64,000 bases of DNA from Enterococcus sp. CSURQ0835 (GTDB lineage Bacteria; Bacillota; Bacilli; Lactobacillales; Enterococcaceae). The position numbers were made by a program, and so were the translations under genes. Positions 9,112-19,102 of this stretch are shown here, one piece after another. The stretch lies in the NCBI RefSeq assembly GCF_902706605.1, contig NZ_CACSLH010000003.1, positions 78,990 to 142,989 on the forward strand, in the 5' to 3' direction. Under the pieces are notes generated by a model. The model was not told the origin of the DNA. It made no database searches and saw only the letters and a list, made by a program, of their open reading frames with translations. The stretch's first letter is position 1; the number at the start of each line of letters is the position of its first letter.

Positions 9112-9213
9112 CAAATGGCCCGATCTTCGCTACTTTTTTACAGTCTTCCCGTTGATTTCTGATTTTTCTTTAATCGGAGCGCGCTTCATTTTAATTGAAC
9201 GTTCCAGCTAAAC

Positions 9214-9242
9214 AAAAAAGCCAGCTGCATCAACAGCTGACT
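9214..9242 (-). terminator. Intrinsic terminator after yjeM
   Basis: Minus-strand AGTCAGCTG / CAGCTGGCT stem with a 6-nt loop, followed by TTTTTT. Confidence 0.85.
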
Positions 9243-9249
9243 CCAAAGT

Positions 9250-10734
9250 TTAATTTTTAGTCCGGCTCAAGTAAGATTGATACAAGAACAATCCAACGAT
9301 TGTAAAGCCGACCGGTCCGGCGATCATCCACAATGTATCGCGCATGCCTGCGCCTTCGATGATCGGTTGAATGATCGTGAAGACGTTAGCGGCTAAGACC
9401 AATAAGAAGACTACCACACTAATCGTGATCGTCATACTATGTGATTTGTAAACTTCAAACGGCCGATCCAAACCAGTTTTTTTCTTGAATTTAGGGAAAG
9501 CATAAATCAAGAACAAGTAAGGTAACGTCATGGAAACATTGGCCATCAAGGTCAAGATGTTATAAAACGCTGATGGATCTGGTGTTGCAAATGATGCGAT
9601 CAAAATAATCGCTACTACGATCGCACATTGGACCCACATCGCAAAACTTGGCATGCCATTTTCATTTAGTTTCGTGAATTTAGCTGGCCATAATTTTTTC
9701 GGTGTTCCCATGATCAATGTTTTCAATGGTGAGTAAGTCAAGGTGAAGAACGCACCACTATAAGCTAAGAACATGCCTAGCCCAGTATAACGAGCAAACC
9801 AATTACCCATGCTGATTGCTGCTGCTTGACTCAAGCCGATGCCCTTACCAAATTCAAACCCTAAGTTATTCATCATAACGTAACTGATATTCCCAAGGTT
9901 CGTTGTTTTGCCAGAAAGAATAGCATCCCAGTTTGTTGAAACGCCCCATAAGAAGATCCCTAATGCATAGCCGATGACGATGACTAACGCTGACAAGATG
10001 ACACCTTTCGGGAAAGTTTTTTCCGGATTTTCTGTTTTATCGACCATCCCACCAACAGCTTCTAAACCGCCGTAAGCAAAGATCGCAAAGACCGCAAACC
10101 CGAGTAACCCGATTGGACTTTGATAACTTGGATTTGGTGAGTGTAAGATGTGGTTGAACGGTTGTGCCAGGTGACCACCATTCGTTGCTAAGATGATCCC
10201 TGAGATCACGATCAGCACCGCATTTAAACTCATCACTGCCAAACCACCGACGCTCGTGATCTTGACGATTCCTTTGACCCCTTTAATGGAGACAAACGTT
10301 ACTAAGATCATCCAGAAACAAGCCAGTAAGCCGACCATTTGAGTTGAGTTCAACCCAAACAGGCCTAGTTTTTGCGTTTGGTCACTCCCGGCAAAAGCCG
10401 TTGTGAACGGAATCCAAACCTTTGAAGACGTCGACACCATCCAAATAACATACGAGGCAAACCACATAAAGGTTCCGATAAACGCAAACCGTGGTCCTAC
10501 ACTGACCTCAAGCCATTTGTACATCCCACTGTTTTCGCCTTTGATGGTTGAACCGAATTCGGCCATCATCAATGCAAACGGAATGAAGAAAAGAATCGCA
10601 GCTACGACATAAAAGACGATTGAGCCATACCCCATCAAGTAAAAGGCTACCGGTCCATTGGCAAACCCAAATACGGAGGTAAAGATCATCATGACTAAAG
10701 CGCCAAGCGTCATGCCCTTTTCTGCTTTGGACAT
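9250..10734 (-). CDS. yjeM: APC-superfamily amino acid permease, YjeM type
   Basis: About 494 residues with 12 predicted membrane spans. The N-terminus TLGALVMMIFTSVFGFANGP, followed by AFYLMGYG and FALMMAEFG, closely follows the YjeM subgroup of the glutamate/GABA antiporter-like APC family. It should be an inner-membrane amino acid permease or exchanger; the substrate is unknown. A GTG at 10743 is in frame, but AGGAG sits 8 nt before the ATG at 10734, so that start is chosen. It is a single gene with its own terminator. No glutamate decarboxylase is adjacent, so an acid-resistance role is not supported by context. Confidence 0.8.
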   Translation of the reverse strand: MSKAEKGMTLGALVMMIFTSVFGFANGPVAFYLMGYGSIVFYVVAAILFFIPFALMMAEFGSTIKGENSGMYKWLEVSVGPRFAFIGTFMWFASYVIWMVSTSSKVWIPFTTAFAGSDQTQKLGLFGLNSTQMVGLLACFWMILVTFVSIKGVKGIVKITSVGGLAVMSLNAVLIVISGIILATNGGHLAQPFNHILHSPNPSYQSPIGLLGFAVFAIFAYGGLEAVGGMVDKTENPEKTFPKGVILSALVIVIGYALGIFLWGVSTNWDAILSGKTTNLGNISYVMMNNLGFEFGKGIGLSQAAAISMGNWFARYTGLGMFLAYSGAFFTLTYSPLKTLIMGTPKKLWPAKFTKLNENGMPSFAMWVQCAIVVAIILIASFATPDPSAFYNILTLMANVSMTLPYLFLIYAFPKFKKKTGLDRPFEVYKSHSMTITISVVVFLLVLAANVFTIIQPIIEGAGMRDTLWMIAGPVGFTIVGLFLYQSYLSRTKN

Positions 10735-10743
10735 TAAAACCAC

Positions 10744-11290
10744 TCCTATTCATTTTTTATGGGTGCATCCACTTGTTTTTCAAAGTAACGAATAAATAAT
10801 TTCAAGCTGGTCAATCAGTTAGCTTCAAAAAAAACAAAATGAGAAACTCCCGTTTAAAACTTTACACTGAAAAATTAGTTTAAGCAAGTCGGTCAAAAAA
10901 CGCTTTTGATTTGATCGCAACTTCGCGCTCCACAAGACAAACTAGTCAAGACTCAAACTAGCACTCCTCTTCTTCATTTTTAAAATAACATAAACCAAAA
11001 AATTAGTCTGGCTTTTTTGACTTTTAGTCGTCATTTTATTTTTGTATTTTAAAACATTAGCTACGAAAAATATTGATATAGCAAAGTTTTACTTCCCAAA
11101 CGATGTCATCAAATCAAGATTTGAAAACTTGATTGTCCTTCCAATTATATTTTCAAATCAGTTTAAGAACTACAACTGATTAAAAAAAACTGATTTTGAT
11201 CATTCGGTTCACCGAAACCAGTTGTTCAACTGACAAAACTTGATCGCCTAGCACTTTAAAAAATAATAAAAGTCACGCTCTTTTTTTAAC
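10744..11290. other. AT-rich intergenic region, no gene recognised
   Basis: About 550 bases between yjeM and the ABC permease terminator. Both strands are interrupted by stops, and no start with a ribosome binding site is seen. The yjeM promoter is expected within the first 150 bases, but no clear -35/-10 pair could be fixed. Confidence 0.5.
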
Positions 11291-11332
11291 AAAAAAAAGA
11301 TAAAACCACAGCTTAATACCATGGATTTATCT
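11291..11332 (-). terminator. Intrinsic terminator after the ABC exporter operon
   Basis: AGATAAAACCA / TGGATTTATCT stem with a long loop; the minus strand continues into a run of eight T. Confidence 0.7.
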
Positions 11333-11374
11333 TCTGATTATAATTTTTCTGAAAATTCTATTTTGTTTTCGTGT

Positions 11375-12964
11375 TTATTTTTCCAAACGTTTCCAAAAAC
11401 TGATGTGATTGATATACAACCACGCGCCTGCCATGATAAATAACCACAGCAATACACCACCATTTAATAGCCAAGCGTTGACTTTAAAATAAACTCCGAC
11501 GGCATATAAAACGATGAGCGCCCCACCGATCACTAGCGAAACAAACATCCATAACATCAAACCAAAATTTCCGCCACCACGAGTAAATAGCTGACTGACA
11601 TTCGTCCACGTCAAATCTAACAACCGATAGTCTCGAGCGAAAAAATACAGTGAAAATAAATACGTTCCCCACAATGTCCCGATTAAATACATTCCCGTCA
11701 AAAGAAGCGGTAACCGAAAGGCAAGACTAGCTATTAGAGCGAGCCCACCAGCTAAAAACATTTGAATACCGCAACCAAACCAAAATTTATTTTTCAAATA
11801 CGTCCGCAGCGATAGTGGCAGCGACTTGATAAAGGCAAAGTTTTCACGATCCAATGAGATCAAATTACTGACAAGCGATGCTGGATTCAAAAGTAGATCC
11901 GCAAAAACGAGTCCGCCTAAAAAGAAGACGCCAAAGTATTCGGACCCTAACTGGTTCAAATGAAAGCCCCCGGTCGAAAACATCGTAGCCAAAAAGACGA
12001 TCGGTAAAAGTAAAGATGATGTTGCAACTTGCATGATCAGATTAGGATTTTTGATCAACTGGAAATTGTAATTAAATAGCTGGCGTTTGAAACTTTGCTC
12101 CCCTTTTACCCGTCGTTTTTTCTGGGGAACTTGATTGGCCTCGTCACCAAATTGGACATAAAGTTTTGGAACGATCACAGCTTTCAAAATCAAAAACAAT
12201 CCGCCTAAAAGAACTAAAAGGCCAGCTAAACAAGCAAGTCCCGCAAGTGATAATGGCGCGTGAGCTAATTGATAAAAAGGCCAAAACAAATGCAAGACTG
12301 GTCGATCCACGATTTTTTCACCGACGACCGCTTGATTATGACTCATCAACATGATCCCGACAAACATGACGATCGTCGAGATCACTAGCATCAACGTCGT
12401 GAACAATTTCTTATGGCGTAAAAACGATTTCGTTTGAGTCAACTTGAAAATCAAAATACTGCAGGCACCAAACAAGACTAAGAAAAAAGCTAAAAATAAA
12501 ACGAGCGCACTTAAGACAGCTAACGGTAAGACAATCCCACTGCGCCATGCGGTTAAGAAAAACAAGATCAATAGCGGTAATAAAAATGGAATGATCGTCA
12601 TGCCGACTACGATGAATTTAGCAAAAAAGACTTCTCCTTGTCTAAAAGGTAAAGGTAAATAGTCTTTCAAGTCACGACTTTCGAAAAAAACATTGAAGAT
12701 CGCTGACATCGATTGAGAAAAGCCGATGACTCCGAACAGTCCCATATAATAAGTGAAATAACCAGGCAATTTGGAAAAATCCATAAAGACCATCGTCATA
12801 CCATAGACCACTAAAAAAATGATCCCGGAAAGCACATATTGACTCACGATCGCTTGAATCAATTTTTTCCCGCGCTTACCTTTTTTACGACTTTGCAATG
12901 TGTAAGACGGGTTGACATACAATAAATTCAGCGTGGTCAATGTTTTAAGCTGAGTTTTATTCAT
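11375..12964 (-). CDS. ABC transporter permease, ABC-2-like, large
   Basis: 529 residues with roughly 12 hydrophobic segments in two sets, separated by a basic cytoplasmic stretch (QKKRRVKGEQSFKRQ). This size and layout fit the family of putative Firmicutes ABC exporter membrane subunits that pair with one ATPase. The ATG at 12964 lies 8 nt inside the end of the ATPase gene and has GAGGGG upstream, indicating translational coupling. An in-frame extension to 13009 would lie wholly within the ATPase gene and lacks a Shine-Dalgarno sequence. The substrate is unknown; export of a peptide or lipid is possible but not shown. Confidence 0.75.
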   Translation of the reverse strand: MNKTQLKTLTTLNLLYVNPSYTLQSRKKGKRGKKLIQAIVSQYVLSGIIFLVVYGMTMVFMDFSKLPGYFTYYMGLFGVIGFSQSMSAIFNVFFESRDLKDYLPLPFRQGEVFFAKFIVVGMTIIPFLLPLLILFFLTAWRSGIVLPLAVLSALVLFLAFFLVLFGACSILIFKLTQTKSFLRHKKLFTTLMLVISTIVMFVGIMLMSHNQAVVGEKIVDRPVLHLFWPFYQLAHAPLSLAGLACLAGLLVLLGGLFLILKAVIVPKLYVQFGDEANQVPQKKRRVKGEQSFKRQLFNYNFQLIKNPNLIMQVATSSLLLPIVFLATMFSTGGFHLNQLGSEYFGVFFLGGLVFADLLLNPASLVSNLISLDRENFAFIKSLPLSLRTYLKNKFWFGCGIQMFLAGGLALIASLAFRLPLLLTGMYLIGTLWGTYLFSLYFFARDYRLLDLTWTNVSQLFTRGGGNFGLMLWMFVSLVIGGALIVLYAVGVYFKVNAWLLNGGVLLWLFIMAGAWLYINHISFWKRLEK

Positions 12965-13721
12965 CTTGCGTCCCCTCTTCCACAGCTTGCAACGCTTGAT
13001 TTGAAGCACGACCAGCCATTTGCAAATAAATATTTTCTAACGATTGATCGGGATGTGCCGCTAATAAGTCTTTGACCGAGCCGTTATAGATCAACTGCCC
13101 TTGTTTTAAAATCGCTAATTCATCACACAATTGCTGCGCAGTATCTAACACATGGGTCGAAAAGATCACGGTCTTTCCTTTTTTAGCATGTTCTTTCATC
13201 AATTCTTTTAAATCATAAGAAGCTTGCGGATCTAAGCCTTGTAAAGGTTCATCTAAGATCCAAATATCAGGATCTGGCAGTAAGGCACCGATCAAGATCG
13301 TTTTTTGCCGCATCCCGTGAGAAAAACTATCTAACGTTTCATCGACATGAGATTGCAGCTCAAACAGTTCTACCAGTTCTTTTAATCGCGGTGCTGCTTG
13401 AGCTTGATCCAAACTGTAAGCTGCGGTGATCAGATCCCAATATTCATTGGCAGTCAATTGTAAAAATAGATCTGGAGAATCTGGCACGTAAGCGATTTTT
13501 TGTTTAATCGCTAGCCGATGTTCTTTCAATTCTAAGCCGTCGATCGTAATTTTTCCCGCTGTCGGCTCGATGATACTGACTAAACTTTTGATAGTCGTCG
13601 ATTTCCCCGCTCCATTATGCCCTAAAAAACCAAAGATCTCTCCGGCTTGAATGGTCAAACTCAGTTCATCTAACGCGACTTTCTCCCCATACTTTTTAGT
13701 GACACTCGTTAATTCAATCAT
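12957..13721 (-). CDS. ABC transporter ATP-binding protein
   Basis: 254 residues with Walker A GHNGAGKS (about residue 37), Q-loop, a signature variant FSHGMRQK in place of LSGGQ, Walker B IWILDEP and the H-loop IFSTHVL. This is a single-domain exporter-type ATPase of the CcmA/BcrA class. The start at 13721 is chosen because MIELTSVTKKYGE is the family's usual beginning and GAAGAAGG lies 7 nt upstream; the longer frame would add 46 unrelated residues. It overlaps the permease gene by 8 nt, so the two subunits are made together. Confidence 0.88.
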   Translation of the reverse strand: MIELTSVTKKYGEKVALDELSLTIQAGEIFGFLGHNGAGKSTTIKSLVSIIEPTAGKITIDGLELKEHRLAIKQKIAYVPDSPDLFLQLTANEYWDLITAAYSLDQAQAAPRLKELVELFELQSHVDETLDSFSHGMRQKTILIGALLPDPDIWILDEPLQGLDPQASYDLKELMKEHAKKGKTVIFSTHVLDTAQQLCDELAILKQGQLIYNGSVKDLLAAHPDQSLENIYLQMAGRASNQALQAVEEGTQDE

Positions 13722-13852
13722 AAGTGCGCCTTCTTCCTGATTCGTTTTTTTTACTATACGCAAAAACAAATGAAATGACAATCTAATTCTAGTGCGCTGC
13801 TTAGTAAAAATTTTATTCCCAAAATAAAAAACAACCTGACAAAGCCAAAGCT

Positions 13853-14282
13853 TTAACAAAAATGCGTTTTAGTTAAGTAGAAGTCTTTAGCTTGCAACAA
13901 CTCATAATTCAAACTAGAAAAATCGGCGGGAGTGACAGCAGCAGGATTTAATATAGAAGCAATAATTTTTCGACGCTTTAAACCAAATACAATCAACAGG
14001 CGTTAACCTGAGCTCACCCGCTCTAAAACGAGTAATTTCCTGATGGTTGAAGTAGCGTGCCGGCTGATCTGTCCCGGTTTTTTTCAACACGATCGCAGTA
14101 GAGGTAAAAATCAGCAAATAGGGTTTTGAAAAAATGGTACTGTACAACAAGTCTGTTTTTAAAAGCGCATGCAAACTAGGGGCAAGCCCGCGCTGAACGA
14201 CTAAAAAATTATGATTCGGTACGATGCCTAATGAACGAATATACGCTTCGGCAGCTGTTTTTTCTTGATAATTGAAATGCAT
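13853..14282 (-). pseudogene. Small hypothetical protein gene with a probable frameshift
   Basis: The intact frame (13914-14282, 122 residues) is well formed up to about residue 104 (...DCIWFKASK) but ends in an unlikely Cys/Arg-rich tail, KSCCCHSRRFF. Shifting by one base in the A5 run near 13975 gives a soluble-looking tail, IIASILNPAAVTPADFSS then LNYELLQAKDFYLTKTHFC, ending at 13853. I infer a one-base insertion (or sequencing error) in the homopolymer. The fold is not recognised; the strand-rich middle (YLLIFTSTAIVLKK) would suit a small PH-like domain. It stands alone between the ABC operon and ppdK. Confidence 0.5.
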
Positions 14283-14336
14283 TGGATTCTCCGCAGTTTT
14301 GATTCAGGTTTACCACATTCCCATTCATTTGCAAGT

Positions 14337-14378
14337 AAAAAAGACAGAAACCAGCTAAAGCGCCGATCTCTGTCTTTT
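14337..14378 (-). terminator. Intrinsic terminator after ppdK
   Basis: AAAAGACAGA / TCTGTCTTTT arms around a 20-nt loop; the minus strand continues with T residues. Confidence 0.7.
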
Positions 14379-14391
14379 CATTTGTTGCTTT

Positions 14392-17019
14392 TTACTTCGC
14401 TGACGTTGCGAGCGCTGCTTTAGCCAAAGTCATTTGAGCTTGAGGGATTCTAAATGGTGAACAAGAGATATAGTTGATATCCAATTGACTTAAAAAGGCG
14501 ATGGATTTCGGATGGGCCGCGGCTTCACCACAGACACCAATTTTTAACGCTGGGTTGACTTTGCGTCCATTTTTGATCGCGATTTTCATCATTGCTCCAA
14601 CACCCGCTTCATCGATCACTTGAAACGGATCATCTGCAAAAATACCAGCATCTAAATATTGATTAACGATCCGTGGCGAGTCATCTCGTGACAACCCTAA
14701 GACCATTTGCGTCAAATCGTTCGTCCCAAAGCTAAAGAAATCTGCATGCTGAGCGATTTCACCAGCGACAAAACAAGCACGAGGGATCTCGATCATCGTC
14801 CCAATCTGATAGTTGAGAATCAATTCATTTTTCGTTAAATACGTTTGGACGGCTTCTTCCACAGCTCCTCTAACGCGCGCAAATTCGTTGGCATCAATGG
14901 TGAACGGGATCATGATTTCCGGTGTGATCACATAATTTTCAGCTTGTGCCACTTCTACGGCCGCTTCAACGATCGCTTCAGCTTGCATTTGATAGATCTC
15001 AGGATAAGCGACGCCTAACCGCAATCCGCGGAAACCTAACATGGGATTAGTTTCAGCTAAATTATCCGTCTTACGTTTCACTTCATTAAATGTTTTACCT
15101 AATTCTTTTGCTACTTCCCGGCACTCGCTGTCATTTTTTGGTAAAAATTCATGGAGCGGTGGGTCCAACAAACGAACAGTCGTCGCTTTACCCGCTGCTG
15201 CTTGGTACATGAATTTAAAATCTTGCTTTTGCACTTTTTTCAATTCTTTTAAGACTTGTAAGCGCTCTGCTAATGTATCCGCTAAAATCAGTTGACGGAA
15301 CTGCAGTAAGCGGGTTTTTTCAAAAAACATATGCTCAGTTCGCGCCAATCCGATTCCTGTGGCACCTAAAGTCATCCCCATCGCGATATCTTTTGGTGTC
15401 TCGGCATTGGCTCGGACTTTGATTTGGCTATGGCGATCCCAAATAGCATGTAACTCATCTAAAGCTACCGTACTAGTGACTTCTTCAAGCGGGATCTCAC
15501 CAAAATAAATTTTCCCCGTACTACCGTCAACTGATAAGATGGTACCTTCTTCGATTTTTTCTTTACCGACCGTCCCGATTTTTTCTTCATTGACAACGGT
15601 CAAGGCCTCGCAGCCGACGACTGAACAAATCCCCATACCGCGTGCAACTACAGCAGCGTGAGAAGTCATTCCGCCACGACTAGTGACGACCGCTTCACTG
15701 ACTGCGATCCCTTCGATATCTTCAGGTGAGGTCTCCTCACGAACTAAAATCACATGTTCACCCCGTGCTTTGGCTTCCGTAGCCGCTTCGGCACTGAAGT
15801 ATGCGGCTCCCACGGCTGCTCCTGGGCTTGCCGCAAGTCCAGTCAAAAACGGAACGCGCTTAGCTAAGATTTTTTCATCAAAGCTTGGGTGTAAGGAAGC
15901 TTCCAAGTCTTTGGCTTCGATTCGATTGACTAATTCTTCTTCATCAATGATCTGTTCACTGTAAAGATCAAGCAAGATCTTAAGAGTTGCTTTGGCGGTA
16001 CGTTTCCCATTACGTGTTTGTAAAATAAATAATTTTCCTCGTTCGATCGTAAACTCGATGTCTTGCATATCGCGGTAGTGTCTTTCTAATTTTTCGCAAA
16101 TCGCTTTTAATTGTGCGTATTGGTCAGGCAAATCTTCGGCTAACACTTTGATCGGTTTTGGTGTCCGAACACCTGCAACGACATCTTCACCTTGGGCATT
16201 GATCAAATATTCACCAAACAACCCCGCTTCACCAGTCGATGGGTTGCGAGTGAAAACTACCCCAGTCCCAGAAGTCTCGCCAAAATTACCGAAGACCATC
16301 TCTTGGATATTGACGGCAGTCCCTAAATCATCACTGATATTATGGATGCGGCGATAGGTCTTCGCCCGTTGGTTGTTCCAACTACCAAAAACAGCTTCGA
16401 TCGCTAAATACAATTGATCGATTGGATCTTGCGGAAATTCACGGTGGATCGTTTTGACATACAGCTCTTTGTATTCGCTTACAATTCGTTTCCAATGATC
16501 CGCTGTTAATTCATTATCATATTTCAATCCTGCTGCTTTTTTTAAAGCCGTGATCCGTGCTTCAAATTTTGAATTGTCGATTCCTAAGACCACATCCCCA
16601 AACATTTGCAACAAGCGCCGATAACAGTCGTAAGCAAAGCGTGGATTTTGACTATTTTTCGCTAAGACTTCCACCGTTTCATCATTCAGTCCTAGATTCA
16701 ACACAGTGTCCATCATTCCTGGCATCGAAAATTTCGAACCGCTTCGAACGGAGACGAGTAAAGGATTTTTGTGATCACCAAATGTCTTGCCCGTTTTTTC
16801 AGCTAATGTCGCCACTGCTTGAGCCACTTGCTGTTTCATTTCAGCGTTTAATTGGTTGTGGTGCGCTAAATAATCAAGGCAAGCTTCCGTCGTAACGGTA
16901 AAACCAGTTGGAACCGGCAAACCTAATTTAGTCATCTCAGCTAAATTGGCTCCCTTGCCGCCTAATAATCCTCGTTGTTCTTTTGAACCTTCTGAAAATA
17001 AATATACCCAGCGCTTCAT
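14392..17019 (-). CDS. ppdK: Pyruvate, phosphate dikinase
   Basis: 875 residues, the normal length for PPDK. The N-terminal ATP-grasp region begins with LLGGKGANLAEM; the swivelling phospho-histidine domain shows GGMTSHAAVVARGMG; the C-terminal PEP/pyruvate TIM barrel ends with the catalytic Cys of GVCGEAAAHP. The enzyme interconverts pyruvate, ATP and phosphate with PEP, AMP and pyrophosphate. The ATG at 17019 follows GAAGGAG at 7 nt; an in-frame ATG five codons earlier has no such site. It is monocistronic. The usual regulator (PPDK regulatory protein, DUF299) is not next to it. Confidence 0.96.
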   Translation of the reverse strand: MKRWVYLFSEGSKEQRGLLGGKGANLAEMTKLGLPVPTGFTVTTEACLDYLAHHNQLNAEMKQQVAQAVATLAEKTGKTFGDHKNPLLVSVRSGSKFSMPGMMDTVLNLGLNDETVEVLAKNSQNPRFAYDCYRRLLQMFGDVVLGIDNSKFEARITALKKAAGLKYDNELTADHWKRIVSEYKELYVKTIHREFPQDPIDQLYLAIEAVFGSWNNQRAKTYRRIHNISDDLGTAVNIQEMVFGNFGETSGTGVVFTRNPSTGEAGLFGEYLINAQGEDVVAGVRTPKPIKVLAEDLPDQYAQLKAICEKLERHYRDMQDIEFTIERGKLFILQTRNGKRTAKATLKILLDLYSEQIIDEEELVNRIEAKDLEASLHPSFDEKILAKRVPFLTGLAASPGAAVGAAYFSAEAATEAKARGEHVILVREETSPEDIEGIAVSEAVVTSRGGMTSHAAVVARGMGICSVVGCEALTVVNEEKIGTVGKEKIEEGTILSVDGSTGKIYFGEIPLEEVTSTVALDELHAIWDRHSQIKVRANAETPKDIAMGMTLGATGIGLARTEHMFFEKTRLLQFRQLILADTLAERLQVLKELKKVQKQDFKFMYQAAAGKATTVRLLDPPLHEFLPKNDSECREVAKELGKTFNEVKRKTDNLAETNPMLGFRGLRLGVAYPEIYQMQAEAIVEAAVEVAQAENYVITPEIMIPFTIDANEFARVRGAVEEAVQTYLTKNELILNYQIGTMIEIPRACFVAGEIAQHADFFSFGTNDLTQMVLGLSRDDSPRIVNQYLDAGIFADDPFQVIDEAGVGAMMKIAIKNGRKVNPALKIGVCGEAAAHPKSIAFLSQLDINYISCSPFRIPQAQMTLAKAALATSAK

Positions 17020-17063
17020 AAAAATCTCCTTCACCTTTTTATTTGTTTAATTAATCTGTTTAC

Positions 17064-17092
17064 AGTTTAATACGATGATTATTGTTTGTCAA
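17064..17092 (-). promoter_or_regulatory. ppdK promoter
   Basis: Minus-strand TTGACA (17087-17092), a 17-bp spacer and TAAACT (17064-17069), about 45 nt before the start codon. The -35 hexamer is perfect. Confidence 0.75.
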
Positions 17093-17163
17093 TAACACAC
17101 ATATAAAAGGTTTAATCCCACTCATTAAAATAATTAATCGATTTAATAAGCGTTTGATAAACT

Positions 17164-17192
17164 AAAAAAGCTCACACAGATGTGCAAGCTTA
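17164..17192 (-). terminator. Intrinsic terminator after the GH13 gene
   Basis: Minus-strand AGCTTGCACA / TGTGTGAGCT stem followed by TTTTTT. It overlaps the last codon of the upstream gene. Confidence 0.85.
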
Positions 17193-18953
17193 GCATTCTT
17201 CAATATAAAACCCATTCGGATGTAAATAAATTTTTTCGTCTTCTTCTTTTAATTGACTGAGCACTTCTTGGCCTCTTTTTTCTGCGGTCATTAGCTCCGA
17301 TCCCGCGTTAAAAATACAACGCAGGCGTTTTCCTTGATGACAGCGTTCAAAAATAAGTTGTTTTTTCGGATCGTCGACACTCACCCAGTGTAATTTCCCG
17401 AAGCTCAACACATCGACATATTTTTTTCGAAGCTTGATCAACAATTGCATAAAGGTGAACAGCGCACGATCTTGTTGAGTTTCATCCCAAATCATGCAGC
17501 GCCGATTATCTGGGTCCATCTCACCTTCCAGTCCGATCTCAGTGCCATAATATAAACAAGGCGTACCCTTTTGCAAAAATAGAAAAGCGAACAAACTTTT
17601 CATCAGCTCTTTATCCCCTCCGCACACGGTCAAAATTCGCGGAGTGTCGTGGGAATCTAATAAGTTAAAGGCAACTTCATTAGCTTGATCACGATACAAC
17701 ATCTGTTGACGATTCATCCCGGCGATCATTTGCGAAGCAGCGATTTTTTGTTTCGCAAAAAAAGCTTTCATATTATCAGTGAACGCATAATTCATCACCG
17801 CATGAAATTCATCGCCAGCTAACCAACTTTGGGCTGAATGCCAGATCTCCCCTAAAATATAAAGATCACTTTTTTCCGTCAGCACGACTTCATGAAATTT
17901 TTTCCAAAAATGATGGTCCACTTCATTGGCAACATCTAACCGCCAGCCATCGATATCAAACTCTTTGATCCAATACAATGCGATCCCCAACAAATAATCT
18001 TGTACTTCGGGATTAGCGGTATTCAACTTAGGCATATTCGGAACGAAACTAAACGTATCATACGTAATATTTTCTGCTAGCTCCGCTGAATCTGGCAGCG
18101 GCTCGTATTTGACGGGAAACGAATGGATGTGGAACCAATCCGCGTAGCGCGAATCTGCCCCGTGAGTCAAAACATCTTGCCACTGTTTAGAACTGGCACC
18201 TAAATGATTGAAGACCGCATCAAGCATCACTTTCATATCTCGTTTATGCGCTTCTTGGACTAGTTTTTGGAACAATGTCTTGTCGCCAAAATGCGGATCA
18301 ACTTCTAAATAATCCACCGTATCATATTTATGATTCGAAGGCGAAGTAAAGATCGGACACAAATAGATCCCGTTGACCCCTAACTCTTTTAAATAATCCA
18401 ACTCTTCAATAATCCCTTTAAGATCTCCACCAAAAAAATCTGCTCGACCAGGTCGCTTGCTTCCCCAGGGCAATGTCCCCGCTGGATCATTCGTCGGGTC
18501 ACCATTTTTGAAGCGTTCCGGAAAAATCTGATACCAAACTGTTTGCCGAACCCAATCGGGCGTCTTGAACCGATCGATCCCATGAAAATACGGCAACCGG
18601 AAATAAAGATTGTCTTGGTCGATGAACCCTTTTGCTGCTGGAAATAACCCTTGATCCCCGTAAAAAAGCTGCTCACCATCTGTGGCTGTCAAAATAAAGC
18701 CGTATGAGATCCGCTTAAAAGGAACCATCACTTCTAATTCCCAGTAGTCTGAGGTCTCAGTCGCTAGACCTTTTGTCATCGGCACACTTTTTTGGTACCA
18801 TTTTTTACTAGCAAATTCATAATGATCGCCATATACTAATCTCACCGTTTGGATATCATTTCGCGCAGTCTTTACGCGGATCCGCATCCGGTCATCCGTA
18901 TATAAAAACGCAAATTCACTTTCCGGACGATGATAGATCGCACTTTTATTCAT
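17190..18953 (-). CDS. GH13 neopullulanase / cyclomaltodextrinase-type glucosidase
   Basis: 587 residues, the length of the GH13_20 group (neopullulanase, maltogenic amylase, cyclomaltodextrinase). The N-terminal 120 residues match the CBM34-like domain of this group; the (beta/alpha)8 barrel starts near VWYQIFPERFKNGD. Catalytic residues are visible: nucleophile Asp in DGWRLDVANE, acid/base Glu in LGEIWH, and stabilising Asp in LLDSHDTPR. No signal peptide is seen, so it should act in the cytoplasm on imported maltodextrins. The start at 18953 follows AAGGAG at 8 nt; the frame opens 27 nt earlier. No sugar transporter is adjacent. Confidence 0.92.
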   Translation of the reverse strand: MNKSAIYHRPESEFAFLYTDDRMRIRVKTARNDIQTVRLVYGDHYEFASKKWYQKSVPMTKGLATETSDYWELEVMVPFKRISYGFILTATDGEQLFYGDQGLFPAAKGFIDQDNLYFRLPYFHGIDRFKTPDWVRQTVWYQIFPERFKNGDPTNDPAGTLPWGSKRPGRADFFGGDLKGIIEELDYLKELGVNGIYLCPIFTSPSNHKYDTVDYLEVDPHFGDKTLFQKLVQEAHKRDMKVMLDAVFNHLGASSKQWQDVLTHGADSRYADWFHIHSFPVKYEPLPDSAELAENITYDTFSFVPNMPKLNTANPEVQDYLLGIALYWIKEFDIDGWRLDVANEVDHHFWKKFHEVVLTEKSDLYILGEIWHSAQSWLAGDEFHAVMNYAFTDNMKAFFAKQKIAASQMIAGMNRQQMLYRDQANEVAFNLLDSHDTPRILTVCGGDKELMKSLFAFLFLQKGTPCLYYGTEIGLEGEMDPDNRRCMIWDETQQDRALFTFMQLLIKLRKKYVDVLSFGKLHWVSVDDPKKQLIFERCHQGKRLRCIFNAGSELMTAEKRGQEVLSQLKEEDEKIYLHPNGFYIEEC

Positions 18954-19009
18954 TCCTTCACTCCTTAAAAACATTGTCATTTTATGATAACAAAGATCAC
19001 TGAAAAACT

Positions 19010-19052
19010 AAAATGTAAGTCCGCCACTCAGCAAGCTGAGCAGCGGACTCAC
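19010..19052 (-). terminator. Strong hairpin terminator after the surface-protein gene
   Basis: Nearly perfect 17-bp stem (GAGTCCGCTGCTCAGC / CTGAGTGGCGGACTTAC on the minus strand) with a T-rich tail. Confidence 0.75.
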
Positions 19053-19102
19053 GTTTACCAAGTTGTTGGTAGTATCAACAGCTACTAGCCGAAATCGTTT
19101 TA

